Shown here: piece after piece, positions 1-9,914 of the stretch | How positions within the stretch are numbered: the stretch's first letter is position 1 | Layout of the letters: each line of letters begins with the position of its first letter | Source of the DNA: Leishmania infantum JPCM5 | Lineage: Eukaryota; Euglenozoa; Kinetoplastea; Trypanosomatida; Trypanosomatidae | Assembly: GCF_000002875.2 (NCBI RefSeq) | Contig: NC_009417.2 | Location: 477,929 to 541,928 of the forward strand | DNA length: 64,000 bases | Direction: 5' to 3' | Notes under the pieces: model-generated | Told to the model about the DNA's origin: nothing | The model's database searches: none | What the model saw: only the letters and a program-made list of their open reading frames with translations | Program-made: the position numbers and the translations under genes

Positions 1-981
1 TGTGCTTGCCGACGATGCCGCATACGCGTTGTGCACTGAGGGTGTGAGGATGAGCGTGCAGCAACGGGTCTGCGGCCGTATCTGCATCTCGTTCTTCCCC
101 CAAGGCTTTTGGTATTATTTGTTCCTTCTTCACAGCTTGGCCCTGTCGCAGCCGACTCTGTCGACCAATGAGCGGGTGCGCCGCTGCGGCGGTGGCGGCG
201 GCTGAGCGCGTCGTCATCGCATCGCTTTGCGGAACCACGAAAAAGGCGAACAAACACACAAAAAAAAAAAGACATCATCTCACGTCCTATGCACGCCAAA
301 AGGTAGGAGCAGGGAAGACTTGATGTATCTGCCTCACCACCACCCTCATGTGCACGCCGCTTCTGGATCACGGCACACGGCGAACGTGCACCTCAAGAAG
401 TGTGGTGCCCCCTGCCCCTCTTTCCGCTTCGTCACGGCTCCTCACAGAAGCAACTCTCCTGCCTCTTTTGCCTGCTCGGCCCCTCTGGTAGGCACGCGCT
501 TCGTGCTCAGGTGTTCTTTTAGTCTGTGGCGTTGACACCTCTCCTCCCCAATCACAACTCCGTGTCATCTCTCGGAGGAAGGATGCGGCGCATCCTACCT
601 CTCCGGGCTGTTTTCTCACCCCGCACCGAGCAGGTTCCCGAAGCTCCATCCTGGCTGCCTTGATCAGCGCTGCCTCGCGCACAAAAACGCGGTCCTTCTA
701 CGTATTCTTCGTGGAGTAGGCATAGCCGCCGCCCTTCATGCCACCACCACATTACGACCCTCATGGAAGCGCACGCGTCCACGCAATATCACCTGTATGC
801 GATGTGGCTGTCATCAGCCCCTTACTCATTGCTCTCTCCGACTTTTTTCGTGTGTATCAACGCAACGCTCCTCATACCGCCGCTCTTGTTCCTGTTTCTA
901 GCCCTGCTGTCCTTTTCTTTATTTTCTCCGACGCCCTGATGAAGGCGGGGAGGCGGGGGTGGGGGAAGGGCGCACACCTCC
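1..981. other. Gene-free left edge
   Basis: I see no convincing coding region here. The open frames are short, mostly lack ATG starts, and have mixed composition typical of untranslated trypanosomatid spacer. It may contain the 3' UTR of a gene that ends left of the window and the pyrimidine-rich spacer before the next unit. Confidence 0.5.
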
Positions 982-1345
982 GTGCGTGGCATCTCAGGGT
1001 CCAGTAAAGCCACTCTGTATGGGAAGAAGCCAAGCAGCTCCTCCCTCAGTCCTGCCAAATGCCAGAGCCACTTGTGGTGGTAACTAGCTCAGGTGCCTAC
1101 TACGGAGCGTAGTCAGAGCGACGTATTGCTACTCGTGTCGGCGGTCGGGTCCTGGATGGCGTTGCGTCGGGGCGACCGGCATAATGGGCACGGCCGTGAG
1201 GCAGGGGTGGGTGGGTAGAGCTTGAGACAGGAGCCCTGCTCGCATAACTGAGCCTGCATTGCTGTGGCGCCTGTGTCTACGGCTGCTTCGCGCCAGGCGA
1301 TGGGGCCTCGTGGCGGGCCAGGGGCTACAGTGGCGCTCGAATCCT
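982..1345 (+). mobile_element. SIDER-like degenerate retroposon copy (family A)
   Basis: This stretch aligns by eye with 40976-41465: shared blocks include a ggtcc/gatcc-a-t start, a 'gggaagaagcca'-like block, a 'ggtcagagcga'-like block, 'gtgtcggcggt', 'ggatggcgttgc', and a 3' part around 'gtgtctacggctgcttcgc'. The copy at 41 kb is about 130 bp longer, so this one has an internal deletion. The first ~40 bp also resemble 9950-9990. A dispersed, non-coding, diverged ~0.4-0.5 kb repeat in spacers of a Leishmania-like genome fits SIDER (short interspersed degenerate retroposons). The family assignment is inference. Confidence 0.6.
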
Positions 1346-2145
1346 GTTGTACGGCCGAGAAACGGACACGTTGAAGGCAAGACAGCGAGTAATTCCTACA
1401 TGTGCCCTCCTCCACCGCTCGGATATACATGCACCTAAACGCACGCGGGCAGTTCTCTCCTTTTCCGCTCTGCCTCCTACTTGGGTGCCCCACCTCCACC
1501 TCCACCATTCTCATCATCCCTTTCACTCTTGATCCATCCGGGGCGATCTCCCCCCCCCTCCCTCTCCTTTCCTCCGCTTGCCTCTCCGCTGGATTGCATC
1601 ACAAGAACAGAAAGAAATCGAGAAGGGAGCAGCGACTCCTGGAAAGACGTGAGCAGGCTAAGAACGAAAAAGGAACGGAGTGATCATACATGTCTGCGCG
1701 ACAGAAAGTACAGCACTACTCGTTGATACAGCAACTGCTCTATTTTATTTCGGTTTTTTTGGGGGAGGGAAGGAGGGCTTATTCGCTTTCTCCTGCTATT
1801 CTCACAAAGAGAAGGCCTCCGCCCGCCGCCCCGCCCCATCCCATCTATACACGACGCGGCACTTTTCTCGCAGCGCCTCTTTTGCGCCTAACGCTCATAC
1901 ATCACTGCGTTGGCCGCCCCCGCCATTCCGTTTCTTTCCTTTTTGTTTGTGTGTCATCTAACTTACTCTTCTTAGTTGTTGCGAGGTGGCGGCGTGCAAC
2001 GCTGTCACAGCACCACTGCGGGAGGAGAGCATCGCTTGGAAGAAGACGTCCAACGCCATTGTTGCGGGTGGGCTCTCCTGCCTCTCCCCTTCGATTTCGA
2101 CCTCTCTCGCACTAAGTGTTTTGTGTATTGGGCCCTGTGGATGAA
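1346..2145. other. Pyrimidine-rich spacer and 5' flank of the MFS gene
   Basis: No supported gene. Several C/T-rich tracts occur (about 1460-1580 and 1920-1980), which fit trans-splice acceptor context for the gene starting at 2146. I cannot single out one acceptor AG. Confidence 0.5.
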
Positions 2146-3921
2146 ATGCCACTGCCGCAACCGTTGCGTGGCCGACGCGAGGAAGAGGAGACCAGCAGTG
2201 ACAACCTCAGCGTTGCCACCGGTGGTAGCTGCACCTCCATCCCGTTCGCCATGGTCGAGCCGACCACGACCGATAAGCCCGCACGCGCCTCCATCCTCAA
2301 TTCGACAAACCGATCATGTGCCGAAGTCAACTTCAACAGCGCTGGTTTTTCAAACATCAGCTTTGCCGGTGACAACAGCAAGACGGCGGCATCGGCAGGT
2401 CTTGGACGGCGCACTGAAGTCGCCGATGCAAGCGGCTCCGCCTCCGCCACCCCAGCGGCGGCCGCCGCGACGACCGCCGCCGTGAACATGATGCCGGCCA
2501 TTGTCGGCTGCTTCAGTTTCACCTTTGGCACCGGCATCTGCGGCTTCTACAGTCGCATCTTTCAGGCGAAAGGGTTTTCCGCGTATGAGATCGGCATCCT
2601 CGTCTCAGCGAACCCTCTCCTGAGCATGACACTGCTTCCTGTGCTGAGCTACCTGGCCGACAAGTTCCGCTGTCAGACGACGATGTCGCTCGTGAGCATC
2701 CTTATCTCTACCGTGTCCATGTTTGGGTACACCATCTCCGAAGGGCGCGTGTTCACCATAGTCTGCTTCCTTGTCATGACAGCCTCGCGCGTCGTGATTG
2801 GCCCACTCCTTGACCAACGGATCCTCATGATGTTTCCGAAGCAAGTGCGATCCAGCGCGTGGAGCTACGTCCGCTCCTACGCGGCCTACGGCTGGGGCAT
2901 CGGGTCATTTGTGGCGTCGCTTATCTTCTCGTACACTGGCAACTGGGTGGCTGTGACCATACAGTACTTGCTCGGCCAGGCCGGCTTGGCATACTGCATG
3001 GTGGTGATAAAACCTTACGAGCGAATCGAGCGTGCGCCAGTGAAGTTTGTGGAGGTGCTGAAGCTGCTCGCGGGCAACAAGCGGCTGATGCTCTTCTTGT
3101 TTGCGTCGACAATGATGGGTACAGGGTACAGTTTCATCGACAACTTTCTTTTTCTCTTTCTTGGCGAGCTGGGCGGGTCCGAGATGCTGATGGGCCTCAC
3201 CGTCATCCTCACCGTCAGTACCGAAGTTCCGCTCTTCCAACGGTCGGCTCAGCTGCACAAGATGTTAACGGAGCGGCAGATGATGACCATCGCCATGAGT
3301 GTCTGGGCGTTCCGGGTGATGTGCTACGCCATGCTAACCAAGGCGTGGATGGTTCTGCTTATCGAGCCCCTGCACGGTGTGACCTTTGCCTTGATGTGGC
3401 TGCCGTCTGTGCACATCCTCGCGCGCGCGTTTCCGCCAAAGCTGTCCAGCTCCGCCACCGGACTCCTCTTCACCTTCACGAGCGGCGTCGGCCCAATGAT
3501 TGGCAACCTGCTCGCCGGCACCCTCTACACCTTGATTGGGCCACGCAAGATGTTCTTCTGTGCAGCTGTTGCTATGACGACTGCGCTGATCTTCTTCCAG
3601 ACTCTGGACCATATTCTTGAACTACGCGGCATGCCAGTGGTCTACGAGCCGGATGCGGAAGGAGATGCGGCGTCCGACCTCGCCTTGGCGGCGAACAAAG
3701 ACCAGGCCGAAACACAGCAAGCGCGAAAAGAGATAGCACCGGTGCCTACCAACGAGCCCAGGAGCAGCGGTAGCCGCAGGAGCGGCGCCGCACGTTCGAC
3801 GGTGGCGCAACGCATAAAGCTGAAGAGTTCCGACGAAGGGCGACGAAGGACCATCGACGTGGCCGAGAGCGAACTACCATCCTCGTTTCACGGCTGCGTC
3901 GAGGGCACAAAAGACGTTTGA
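2146..3921 (+). CDS. MFS transporter, MFSD6/MFS_1-like
   Basis: A 591-residue polytopic membrane protein. The first ~110 residues are hydrophilic and Ser/Ala-rich, followed by about 12 hydrophobic segments and a ~80-residue charged, Arg/Ser-rich C-terminal tail. The motif LSYLADKFR after the second helix is a loop 2-3 MFS signature (G/S-x-L-A-D-x-x-x-R). In the second half, 'GELGGSEMLMGL' followed by an E-x-P helix (TEVPLF), and later 'LLIEPLHGVTFALMW', match the MFSD6/LacY-like branch of the superfamily. Substrate cannot be inferred. The open frame extends upstream to 2116 only through a GTG codon, so the first in-frame ATG, 2146, is taken as start. The stop codon lies at the edge of a minus-strand retroelement. 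Confidence 0.85.
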   Translation: MPLPQPLRGRREEEETSSDNLSVATGGSCTSIPFAMVEPTTTDKPARASILNSTNRSCAEVNFNSAGFSNISFAGDNSKTAASAGLGRRTEVADASGSASATPAAAAATTAAVNMMPAIVGCFSFTFGTGICGFYSRIFQAKGFSAYEIGILVSANPLLSMTLLPVLSYLADKFRCQTTMSLVSILISTVSMFGYTISEGRVFTIVCFLVMTASRVVIGPLLDQRILMMFPKQVRSSAWSYVRSYAAYGWGIGSFVASLIFSYTGNWVAVTIQYLLGQAGLAYCMVVIKPYERIERAPVKFVEVLKLLAGNKRLMLFLFASTMMGTGYSFIDNFLFLFLGELGGSEMLMGLTVILTVSTEVPLFQRSAQLHKMLTERQMMTIAMSVWAFRVMCYAMLTKAWMVLLIEPLHGVTFALMWLPSVHILARAFPPKLSSSATGLLFTFTSGVGPMIGNLLAGTLYTLIGPRKMFFCAAVAMTTALIFFQTLDHILELRGMPVVYEPDAEGDAASDLALAANKDQAETQQARKEIAPVPTNEPRSSGSRRSGAARSTVAQRIKLKSSDEGRRRTIDVAESELPSSFHGCVEGTKDV

Positions 3922-5570
3922 ATATTTTCCACAGGCCGCCCCACCACGAGGTCACGCCGGCAAACGTATACGCATGCACGACCACAGCTCATCCACCTCT
4001 GCCGCACTGCAGCTACATCCGTCGTCGTCTCGGACGAGCCGCCCTGCCGTTGCATCTCGGGGTCATGCGCCGAACGGGCTCTTCTCATCCCTTCCTCGTC
4101 CCTTCTCCGCATGCGTGCTGCGCGACCAGCGCCAGATGGAGACTCGGGTGGGTCACAAGGCTTGATCCAAAGCGGTGCCGCCTGCCGTGCAGGTAGCAGG
4201 GGATGCAGGCTTGGCGGCTGAGACAGGTCACCGAGTCCGTAGCAGCAGCCAAACATGCTTCTCTGTGTCGTAGCTGGTCGGGTTATCCTCCCACTAGCTC
4301 GGTCCCCAGCTGCACTGCTTCATATAAATCGCAGTAGCTGCATGCCAGGGGGGGGGGGCAGCAGCCTCTTATCCGTGTGCCTGTGAGTGCATTATGACCA
4401 GAATGCATCGCGGCCGCACCTAAATTACTTTCTATCCGTGCTTTACCGTCTGTTCTCAGCGAGTAAATGAGCTTCCCATGATGGGAAAGTGTCTGCTCGC
4501 ATGGTGCTAGTTTTTCTTCGTCTGGAGAGTGCGCCCGCAGCCCGCCCGGGAGTGATGCGTTGAGGTGCACGCGACCGCCGTGCATGAGGGGTGTGTGTGC
4601 GTGCAGAGCCCCAAAGGGGGCGTCGCCTTCAGGCTCGTATGAGGGCTTCTGAAGCGCTGTGATGACACCGCGGTCGGGCGTGATTGCAGAGAGACACAGG
4701 CGGGTGCGGCGCAGCACCACTGTGGAGTCGAGGGGCAGTAGACCCGCCTCTTCGAGTAGGTCTCTGCTGTCTGCGCGCATTGTTGTTCCCATAGTGATTG
4801 CGGCTGCTTGTGGAGCGAAAGTGCTCGAGGGCCCTCCCGTAGTTTGATCTGGCACTATCCCGTCACGCGATGGCACCTTAGAGTTTCTTTGACGGAATCC
4901 CACTCGTGCGCACAGGCCTCCCTGAGCTTGGCCAGTCGATTCGTGGGTACTTGGATAACCTCTGCAGCGTGTCTTGCCAATGCGGCGCATTGGCTAGGAG
5001 GTCCACGCCAAGAAAGCGGGTATGACGATCCTCTTCCAGGAGCGTGCGTGCAACGGAGAGTTGCAAGCTGGTTGCGGTGACCCTCACCAAGGAGTGTGCA
5101 CCTCGTCCCGGGGGGGGGGGGGGGGGCACTCAGCTCCACGAAGTGCTCCAGTGTCCAGTGCTACGCCATTCAGAGGGCGGCTTGTAGTGAGGCCAGCATG
5201 ACATCCGTGTCCGCGGAGGATGTGAGGAGTGCGAGGTCGTCAGCGAATAAGCCATGGTGCGCTGCTGGCGTCCTGTTGCGCTCCCCACTCAAGGGGGTTC
5301 ACCACCATGATGAGGCGAAGAGGGCCCAGGTCAGATGGTTGAGCAACTCGGCATGTAAGCCTGGTCATCGATCTCATCTTGCGGAAGCGAGCACAGGCAC
5401 GACGATCGTCTACAAAATCCATGATCCTGCGGGTAAGGTGCGACTCTACAGCACTGAGGACGGGAGCGAGACTGCTGTGGTGGGAGCTTGTCTTCCACAT
5501 GGTCACGCAATCACCGCCAAATCAACAAAGAAGCAAGGCAGTAAAACGGAAGAGGGTCGTTCCGCATGAC
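3922..5570 (-). mobile_element. DIRE: 5'-truncated degenerate ingi/L1Tc-type LINE
   Basis: Read on the minus strand, this region carries broken pieces of a non-LTR retrotransposon polyprotein in order. First comes an RT palm segment (5240-5506) with a QPSDLGP-like 'VPQG' box and NPLE. A frame change is followed by the catalytic box FADDLAL (5170-5253), ended by a stop. Next is the RT thumb region with a TRCTLLG block and 'TRFLGVDL' (4878-5129). Then comes a region with an RTDGKA block reminiscent of RNase H (about 4450-4500). The last ~400 bp (3936-4340) are nearly identical, in opposite orientation, to 12728-13135. Frameshifts, stops and a 17-nt G run at 5110-5126 show it is dead. The endonuclease part is missing, consistent with 5' truncation. 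Such elements are called DIREs in Leishmania. Confidence 0.85.
5170..5506 (-). pseudogene. Broken reverse transcriptase core of the DIRE
   Basis: Two frames cover the RT palm. The upstream piece (5240-5506, minus) reads as a helix rich in Arg (LTRRIMDFVDDRRACARFRK) and then a degenerate VPQG...LGP box. The downstream piece (5170-5253, minus) is in another frame and reads GLFADDLALLTSSADTDVML, the FADD catalytic motif typical of kinetoplastid LINE RTs, before a stop. The two Asp residues are intact, but the surrounding frame is not, so no functional enzyme is encoded. Confidence 0.85.
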
Positions 5571-5899
5571 GCGTTCATGGGTTTATGGCGGATTCGCGAC
5601 CTCGCCGATGTCCCTCCTACAGAGCCCCTCCGTCGTTGGCGTCTAGTGAAGCGCAGTCGCGCCTTTTCCGCGACAGCCCGCCCCTCACCCGCCTTCCCTT
5701 CCCCTTCTCATTTGCATACCTTGCGCGTCCACTTTTTCGCGCCCACCCACCCACCACACAAACACACACCCGCCACCGCGCAGATGTGCATTCTTAGAGT
5801 TTTACGAGGGAGACGAAGGGGCATCTGATATCGCACGAAAGCAAACGTGCGCGTGTATGGGCACCCTCTTTAGATCTGCAGTGTAGAAGAAAAAAGTCG
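5571..5899. other. Spacer between DIRE and small helical-protein gene
   Basis: No gene. C/T-rich tract at about 5680-5780 ('ccttcccttccccttctc...') could provide the polypyrimidine signal for trans-splicing of the gene that starts at 5900. Confidence 0.45.
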
Positions 5900-6286
5900 A
5901 TGCCGACGTCAGGCAAGGCTCTCTCCGGTGGGTGGCTGCAGGACACGCAGGGGCTCGTCGGCACTGCACAAAGCACAACCTCCACCCCCTCTTTACCTCC
6001 CGCCGTGGTGCACAGCTTCCCCCACGCAGGGTCGTCTTCGACTCTGTCGTCTCCCGACGGCTCCGTTGTCGCCGGTGACCCTACCCCGTACGGGGTGACA
6101 GCACAGCAACTCGACGCGCTGTCGGCCATGGCCTACCTTGTCGGCTCGCCACTGCAACGACAGCAGCCTGTCGGGAGTGACATGACGCACCCTGCCTTGC
6201 TTGTAGCAGCGAAACTGCTGCAGCACGGCGTCGACCCCGAACGCATTATTGAACTGATCGAGTGTCGCTACCACGACGCCTCCTAG
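5900..6286 (+). CDS. Small conserved-looking helical protein, possibly MOZART-like
   Basis: A 128-residue protein. Residues 1-70 are Ser/Thr/Pro/Gly-rich and look disordered. Residues ~72-128 look like two or three amphipathic helices: ALSAMAYLVGSP, a linker, then a second helical part (HPALLVAAKLLQHGVDPERI) and a short tail. A helix, a polar linker, and a second helix with an 'L...GV-x-P-E' turn is the layout of MOZART (MZT1/MZT2) gamma-tubulin complex targeting proteins, but the match is by pattern only. The start is the first ATG of the frame, 20 nt behind a purine-rich stretch. The frame has G/C-rich third positions like its neighbours, supporting a real gene. It could equally be a lineage-specific protein. 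Confidence 0.6.
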   Translation: MPTSGKALSGGWLQDTQGLVGTAQSTTSTPSLPPAVVHSFPHAGSSSTLSSPDGSVVAGDPTPYGVTAQQLDALSAMAYLVGSPLQRQQPVGSDMTHPALLVAAKLLQHGVDPERIIELIECRYHDAS

Positions 6287-7811
6287 GGGTGAGCAGTGCT
6301 GCCGCCAAGGAGGAGAAAAGCGGCACTTTTCCGCGCAGTGACGCGCACACTGACGACGTGTGCCGATGGCGTCTGTCCTCCTGCCTTCCACCAGCTAAGC
6401 GCGGGGGATCTCTGGCCCACAGACGAACTACACTAAAAGAAGGCGACGAAGTCTTAGGCCAACGACAAATGTGTGCAAGATGCGCTCATGTCCCCTCGAT
6501 TCGGTGAAGGGAAACAGCAATATACATCCGGTGCCCTTGTGCTTGCGAGGGGTGGGTGGGCGTCGCAGCAACCGACGTCGGGTTGTACGGGCCTGCTTTC
6601 CTTTTTCGGGTCCCACCCCCTCTCTCCCCTCGACTCCTGCTCTCCTCACACGTCGTGATGCTCTCTGCGTGAGAGGCGCTTTCTTTCACTTCCTTTACTC
6701 AACGTGGGTGGGGTGTGTGCCGACGTTCTTTGTGTATGGGTGTGAGAGAGACAAGAGACGAGAGGAGCGCACGGAATCATGCAATAAAAAGCGCCGCGCG
6801 CTACAACGGCCACAACCCAAAACGCGCTTTTCGTGTCCTCTATCTCCCTCTCTCTCTCAGGAGTGCTCGACATCGCCACAGCGAGATCACCGACGTGACA
6901 CCGCTCCCTCGCTTCGTGCTTTCTCTACTTTTCCGCCTCACTCTTCGCACTGGGTCCTTTCATGTGTCCCCCTGCGCACACACAGAGCATATGCATGTGT
7001 TGTACCTTCTGGGCTCACCCTTGCTTTTGCCTTCCCCCCCCCGCTCACTCGGACGGTGAGGCTGCTCTATATGCCCCTGACGGTTTGCGTACCTGGCTCA
7101 CACGCAAAAAAGTTCCAGGCAGATGATAAAATGGGGAGGAGAAGGGTGTGCTCCATGAGTCAAGATATCTCAGTAGAATGTGGTGTGCTGCCCTCTCTCT
7201 GTGCGAAGTGGGGGCTTGCGGAGCCCAGCGGAGGGAAGGAGGGAAGGAGGGGGCCCCGGTTTGTTCCGCTCCTAAAACCGCTCAACGCACGAAAGCACGG
7301 AAGCGGTCATCTCTCAGCCACGCAAACTCGCCTCATACGCTTGCTTCTACGCTTCTCTATCCCGATCCCTTTTCTTGGATGCGCTTCCCTCTTCCATGCT
7401 TCTCCACTTTCTGTTCGGTGCGAGCTTTTCTTCTCGTCTTCTTTCTGAGCGGCTGCCACTGCTCACCAACGCTGCGCGGCGTGAGTCGCGCGTGCGCCTC
7501 TTTGGCCCCCGCCCCCACGAGGAAGTATCATTGACTGGCATCAGAGCCGCCGTCGAGACGTGCGGCAACTGTGCGCCGTCTCGCCTCTCCTAATCCTCTC
7601 GCACAGCTTCACATGCACAAGTGCAGGCACTTGTGCTCACACCTTTCCATTCTCTGTCGCTCAGCCCCCTATCCTCACATCATGCGGCTGCGGCATTGAA
7701 GCAGTCACTCAGGTACATCTTCATACGCGTTCGCCATCTTGATACGGACTCCACAGTCACCTGCAACCAAAAGAAAAGAGAAGGGCACCTCTCGTGGATG
7801 TAGCCCTGCCC
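6287..7811. other. Gene-free spacer, C/T-rich
   Basis: No gene is supported; the long open frame through 6471-7448 starts without ATG and has a Ser/Pro/Leu/Arg-rich composition that comes from C/T-rich DNA. Pyrimidine-rich tracts at about 7330-7440 and 7640-7680 are candidate splice signals for the ABC1 gene. A minimal ATG-TAG pair lies at 7798-7803, just before the chosen start. Confidence 0.5.
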
Positions 7812-9773
7812 ATGGCGCTTCTCTCCTCGAAGGCCGCCCGCAAGTGGGGATGGCGCTGCCTCTACGCCGCCGGAATACTGGGCGTCGGATACGTTGGGGC
7901 CGACTACGCCACAGACAACTCCCTGACGCGCTCGCTGCGCACGCTGCTCGCCTTTGGCACGATCGTGTGCACGTACAAGTTCACTACCCCTACGACACCC
8001 GAGGAACTGTCTTCCATGCACAGCCGCGTCGCACGCATCATCCTCGATACATGCCTAAAAAATGAGGGGCTGTACATCAAGATTGGGCAAGGCCTGAACT
8101 CCATGAGCCACGTGCTCCCGCGCGAGTACACGGAAGTGCTCAAAGTGCTGCTGGACCGGGCGCCGCCTGTTCCGATGGCAGAGATTCGAAAGATCATCCG
8201 CGCCGAAACCGGCAAGGAAATCGAGGAGCTGTTTGTTCGCTTCGACGAGACGCCGGTGGCCTCGGCATCGATTGCGCAGGTGCACCAAGCGTGGCTTCCG
8301 CCTCCGGCAGACGGCTCATCGGCGGAGCCGCAGAGAGTAGCCGTGAAGGTGCGCAAGCCGTGCATCTCCACCCAGTCCGTGTGGGACCTGTACATATATA
8401 GCACCATCATGACGCTGCTCAAGCTTCTCTTTGACCTGCCGACGGACTGGTCCAGGAAGACCGTGTGCGACGCGTTGGTGCGCGAGATGGACTTCACCTT
8501 GGAGGCGTCCAACGCGAAGCGGTTCCGACACGCCTTCCGCGACAACCCGCGCTTGTACATCCCGCGTGTTCACGACGCGTACACCTCAAAGCAGCTGCTC
8601 GTTCTGGAATGGATCGAGGGGACCAAACTGAACGATGTGGAGTCTATACGAGCGCAGTACGATGAGAAGCGTGTGCTGACCACCTTGTTCGACGCCGTTG
8701 GCGACATGGTCTTTAAGCACGGCTTCGTCCACGCCGACCCGCACGCCGCCAACGTCCTTGTGCGGCCCTCGCCGAAAACCAATCCAGCGCCAGCAACAGC
8801 TGGCACCGACATGGCTGCTGCCACCACCACTACCACCACCACGTCGGCGGCAACGCGACACGCCACGGCAGCGCGCGACTCGAGCGACTACCAAGTCGTT
8901 CTCATCGACTTTGGCCTCGCCACACCGGAGCGAGTGCGCTTTCGATATCAATACGCCCTACTCTTTGTGAGCCTCTTTACCCATGACAAGGAATCGCTGC
9001 GGCGGGTGGTGCACGACTGGGGCATCAACGACGCCGAGATGTTCGCCTCTATACAGGCGCAGAAGCCCTTCGAAGCGATCCAGGCCGGCAGCTACGACGA
9101 AGTCACACGCGATGAGGTGATCGCCATGCAGACGAAGGCGCATGAGCGGGCAAAGGAGATCTTACGCGACACACGGCGCATACCGAAGGAGCTCATCATG
9201 GTGGGCCGCAGCCTCGACATCCTGCGCGGCGTTAACCGGCTTTACGGGTCACCCGTAAACCGCATGAACATGTTTGTGCAAAGTGCGGTGGAGTGTCTGG
9301 GTCCACTGCGAAACTACGACGCGGTCGACGCGTACTTGAAGCGCATGCAGAAGATTATGGAGGCGCGGGGTTGCTTGACAGCTGTCGCCAGAGACTGCTA
9401 CCAGGAATACGAAAGCGTGTACGACGCCTCTGCAGACACCGTGCGAGAGGAGCAAGAAGCCGCAGCAGCACAGATTGCCGCCGAGGACGCACAGCGTGGG
9501 CTCCTCCACCCCTCGCAAGGGCCAGTATCGGAGGTGTACGCCTGGCTTGACGCTGTGTATCGCGCCTTGCTGCTGCACAGTCTTTTGTTCCTGCTCAACG
9601 CGGTTCACGTGATCACCTACACTTACAACTCACTGATTGCGGCGTTCCTGCCAGCCGCAGCGCAGAAGAAGCTCCGTATCGCAAGCCTGGAAGACCGGCG
9701 TGATCGTCTCTTTGTGCAACAGTGGAGTGTCGAGGGGGAAGAGATGGCGGAAGCCGTCCTCGAGGCTGGCTAA
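7812..9773 (+). CDS. ABC1/UbiB (ADCK-type) atypical kinase
   Basis: A 653-residue member of the ABC1/ADCK/UbiB family, whose members bind ATP in an atypical protein-kinase fold and act mostly in mitochondria, for example in coenzyme Q or lipid homeostasis. Family marks are all visible: a hydrophobic N-terminal segment (residues ~15-30), the KxGQ motif (K90-I-G-Q93), the Ala-rich loop ASASIAQVH that replaces the Gly-rich loop, VAVK with K179, the catalytic loop HADPHAAN (H307-N314), and DFG (D366). A Thr/Ala-rich insert of ~35 residues sits between the catalytic loop and DFG. A hydrophobic stretch near residue 590 could be a membrane anchor. The frame opens at a GTG (7794) but the first in-frame ATG is 7812. 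It resembles ADCK1/ADCK5-type members more than UbiB/COQ8, but the substrate is unknown. Confidence 0.9.
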   Translation: MALLSSKAARKWGWRCLYAAGILGVGYVGADYATDNSLTRSLRTLLAFGTIVCTYKFTTPTTPEELSSMHSRVARIILDTCLKNEGLYIKIGQGLNSMSHVLPREYTEVLKVLLDRAPPVPMAEIRKIIRAETGKEIEELFVRFDETPVASASIAQVHQAWLPPPADGSSAEPQRVAVKVRKPCISTQSVWDLYIYSTIMTLLKLLFDLPTDWSRKTVCDALVREMDFTLEASNAKRFRHAFRDNPRLYIPRVHDAYTSKQLLVLEWIEGTKLNDVESIRAQYDEKRVLTTLFDAVGDMVFKHGFVHADPHAANVLVRPSPKTNPAPATAGTDMAAATTTTTTTSAATRHATAARDSSDYQVVLIDFGLATPERVRFRYQYALLFVSLFTHDKESLRRVVHDWGINDAEMFASIQAQKPFEAIQAGSYDEVTRDEVIAMQTKAHERAKEILRDTRRIPKELIMVGRSLDILRGVNRLYGSPVNRMNMFVQSAVECLGPLRNYDAVDAYLKRMQKIMEARGCLTAVARDCYQEYESVYDASADTVREEQEAAAAQIAAEDAQRGLLHPSQGPVSEVYAWLDAVYRALLLHSLLFLLNAVHVITYTYNSLIAAFLPAAAQKKLRIASLEDRRDRLFVQQWSVEGEEMAEAVLEAG

Positions 9774-9914
9774 AATGCACGCAGAGCGAAAGACAAAAGG
9801 GAAGGGGTGAGAAGATCGCCAATGCAGTGACGAGACCCACCTCTCTCCTTATCTCCTTTCATTCCTACCGTCGTATCTTTTTTTTTTTTGCTTTCTTCTC
9901 TGTTTGCTGAGGTA
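9774..9914. other. Proximal 3' UTR of the ABC1 gene
   Basis: Short untranslated stretch with a T11 run near 9880-9891, before the retroposon copy. No gene. Confidence 0.4.

Noticed and set aside
2..205. 67-codon frame at the window start
   Set aside because: Opens with GTG, ends in a Gly run; could be a gene end but nothing supports it.
4283..4990. 235-codon minus-strand frame
   Set aside because: It is a piece of the degenerate retroelement, not an independent gene.
6471..7448. 325-codon open frame on the + strand
   Set aside because: No ATG start, and the composition follows C/T-rich spacer DNA. No domain or conserved block.
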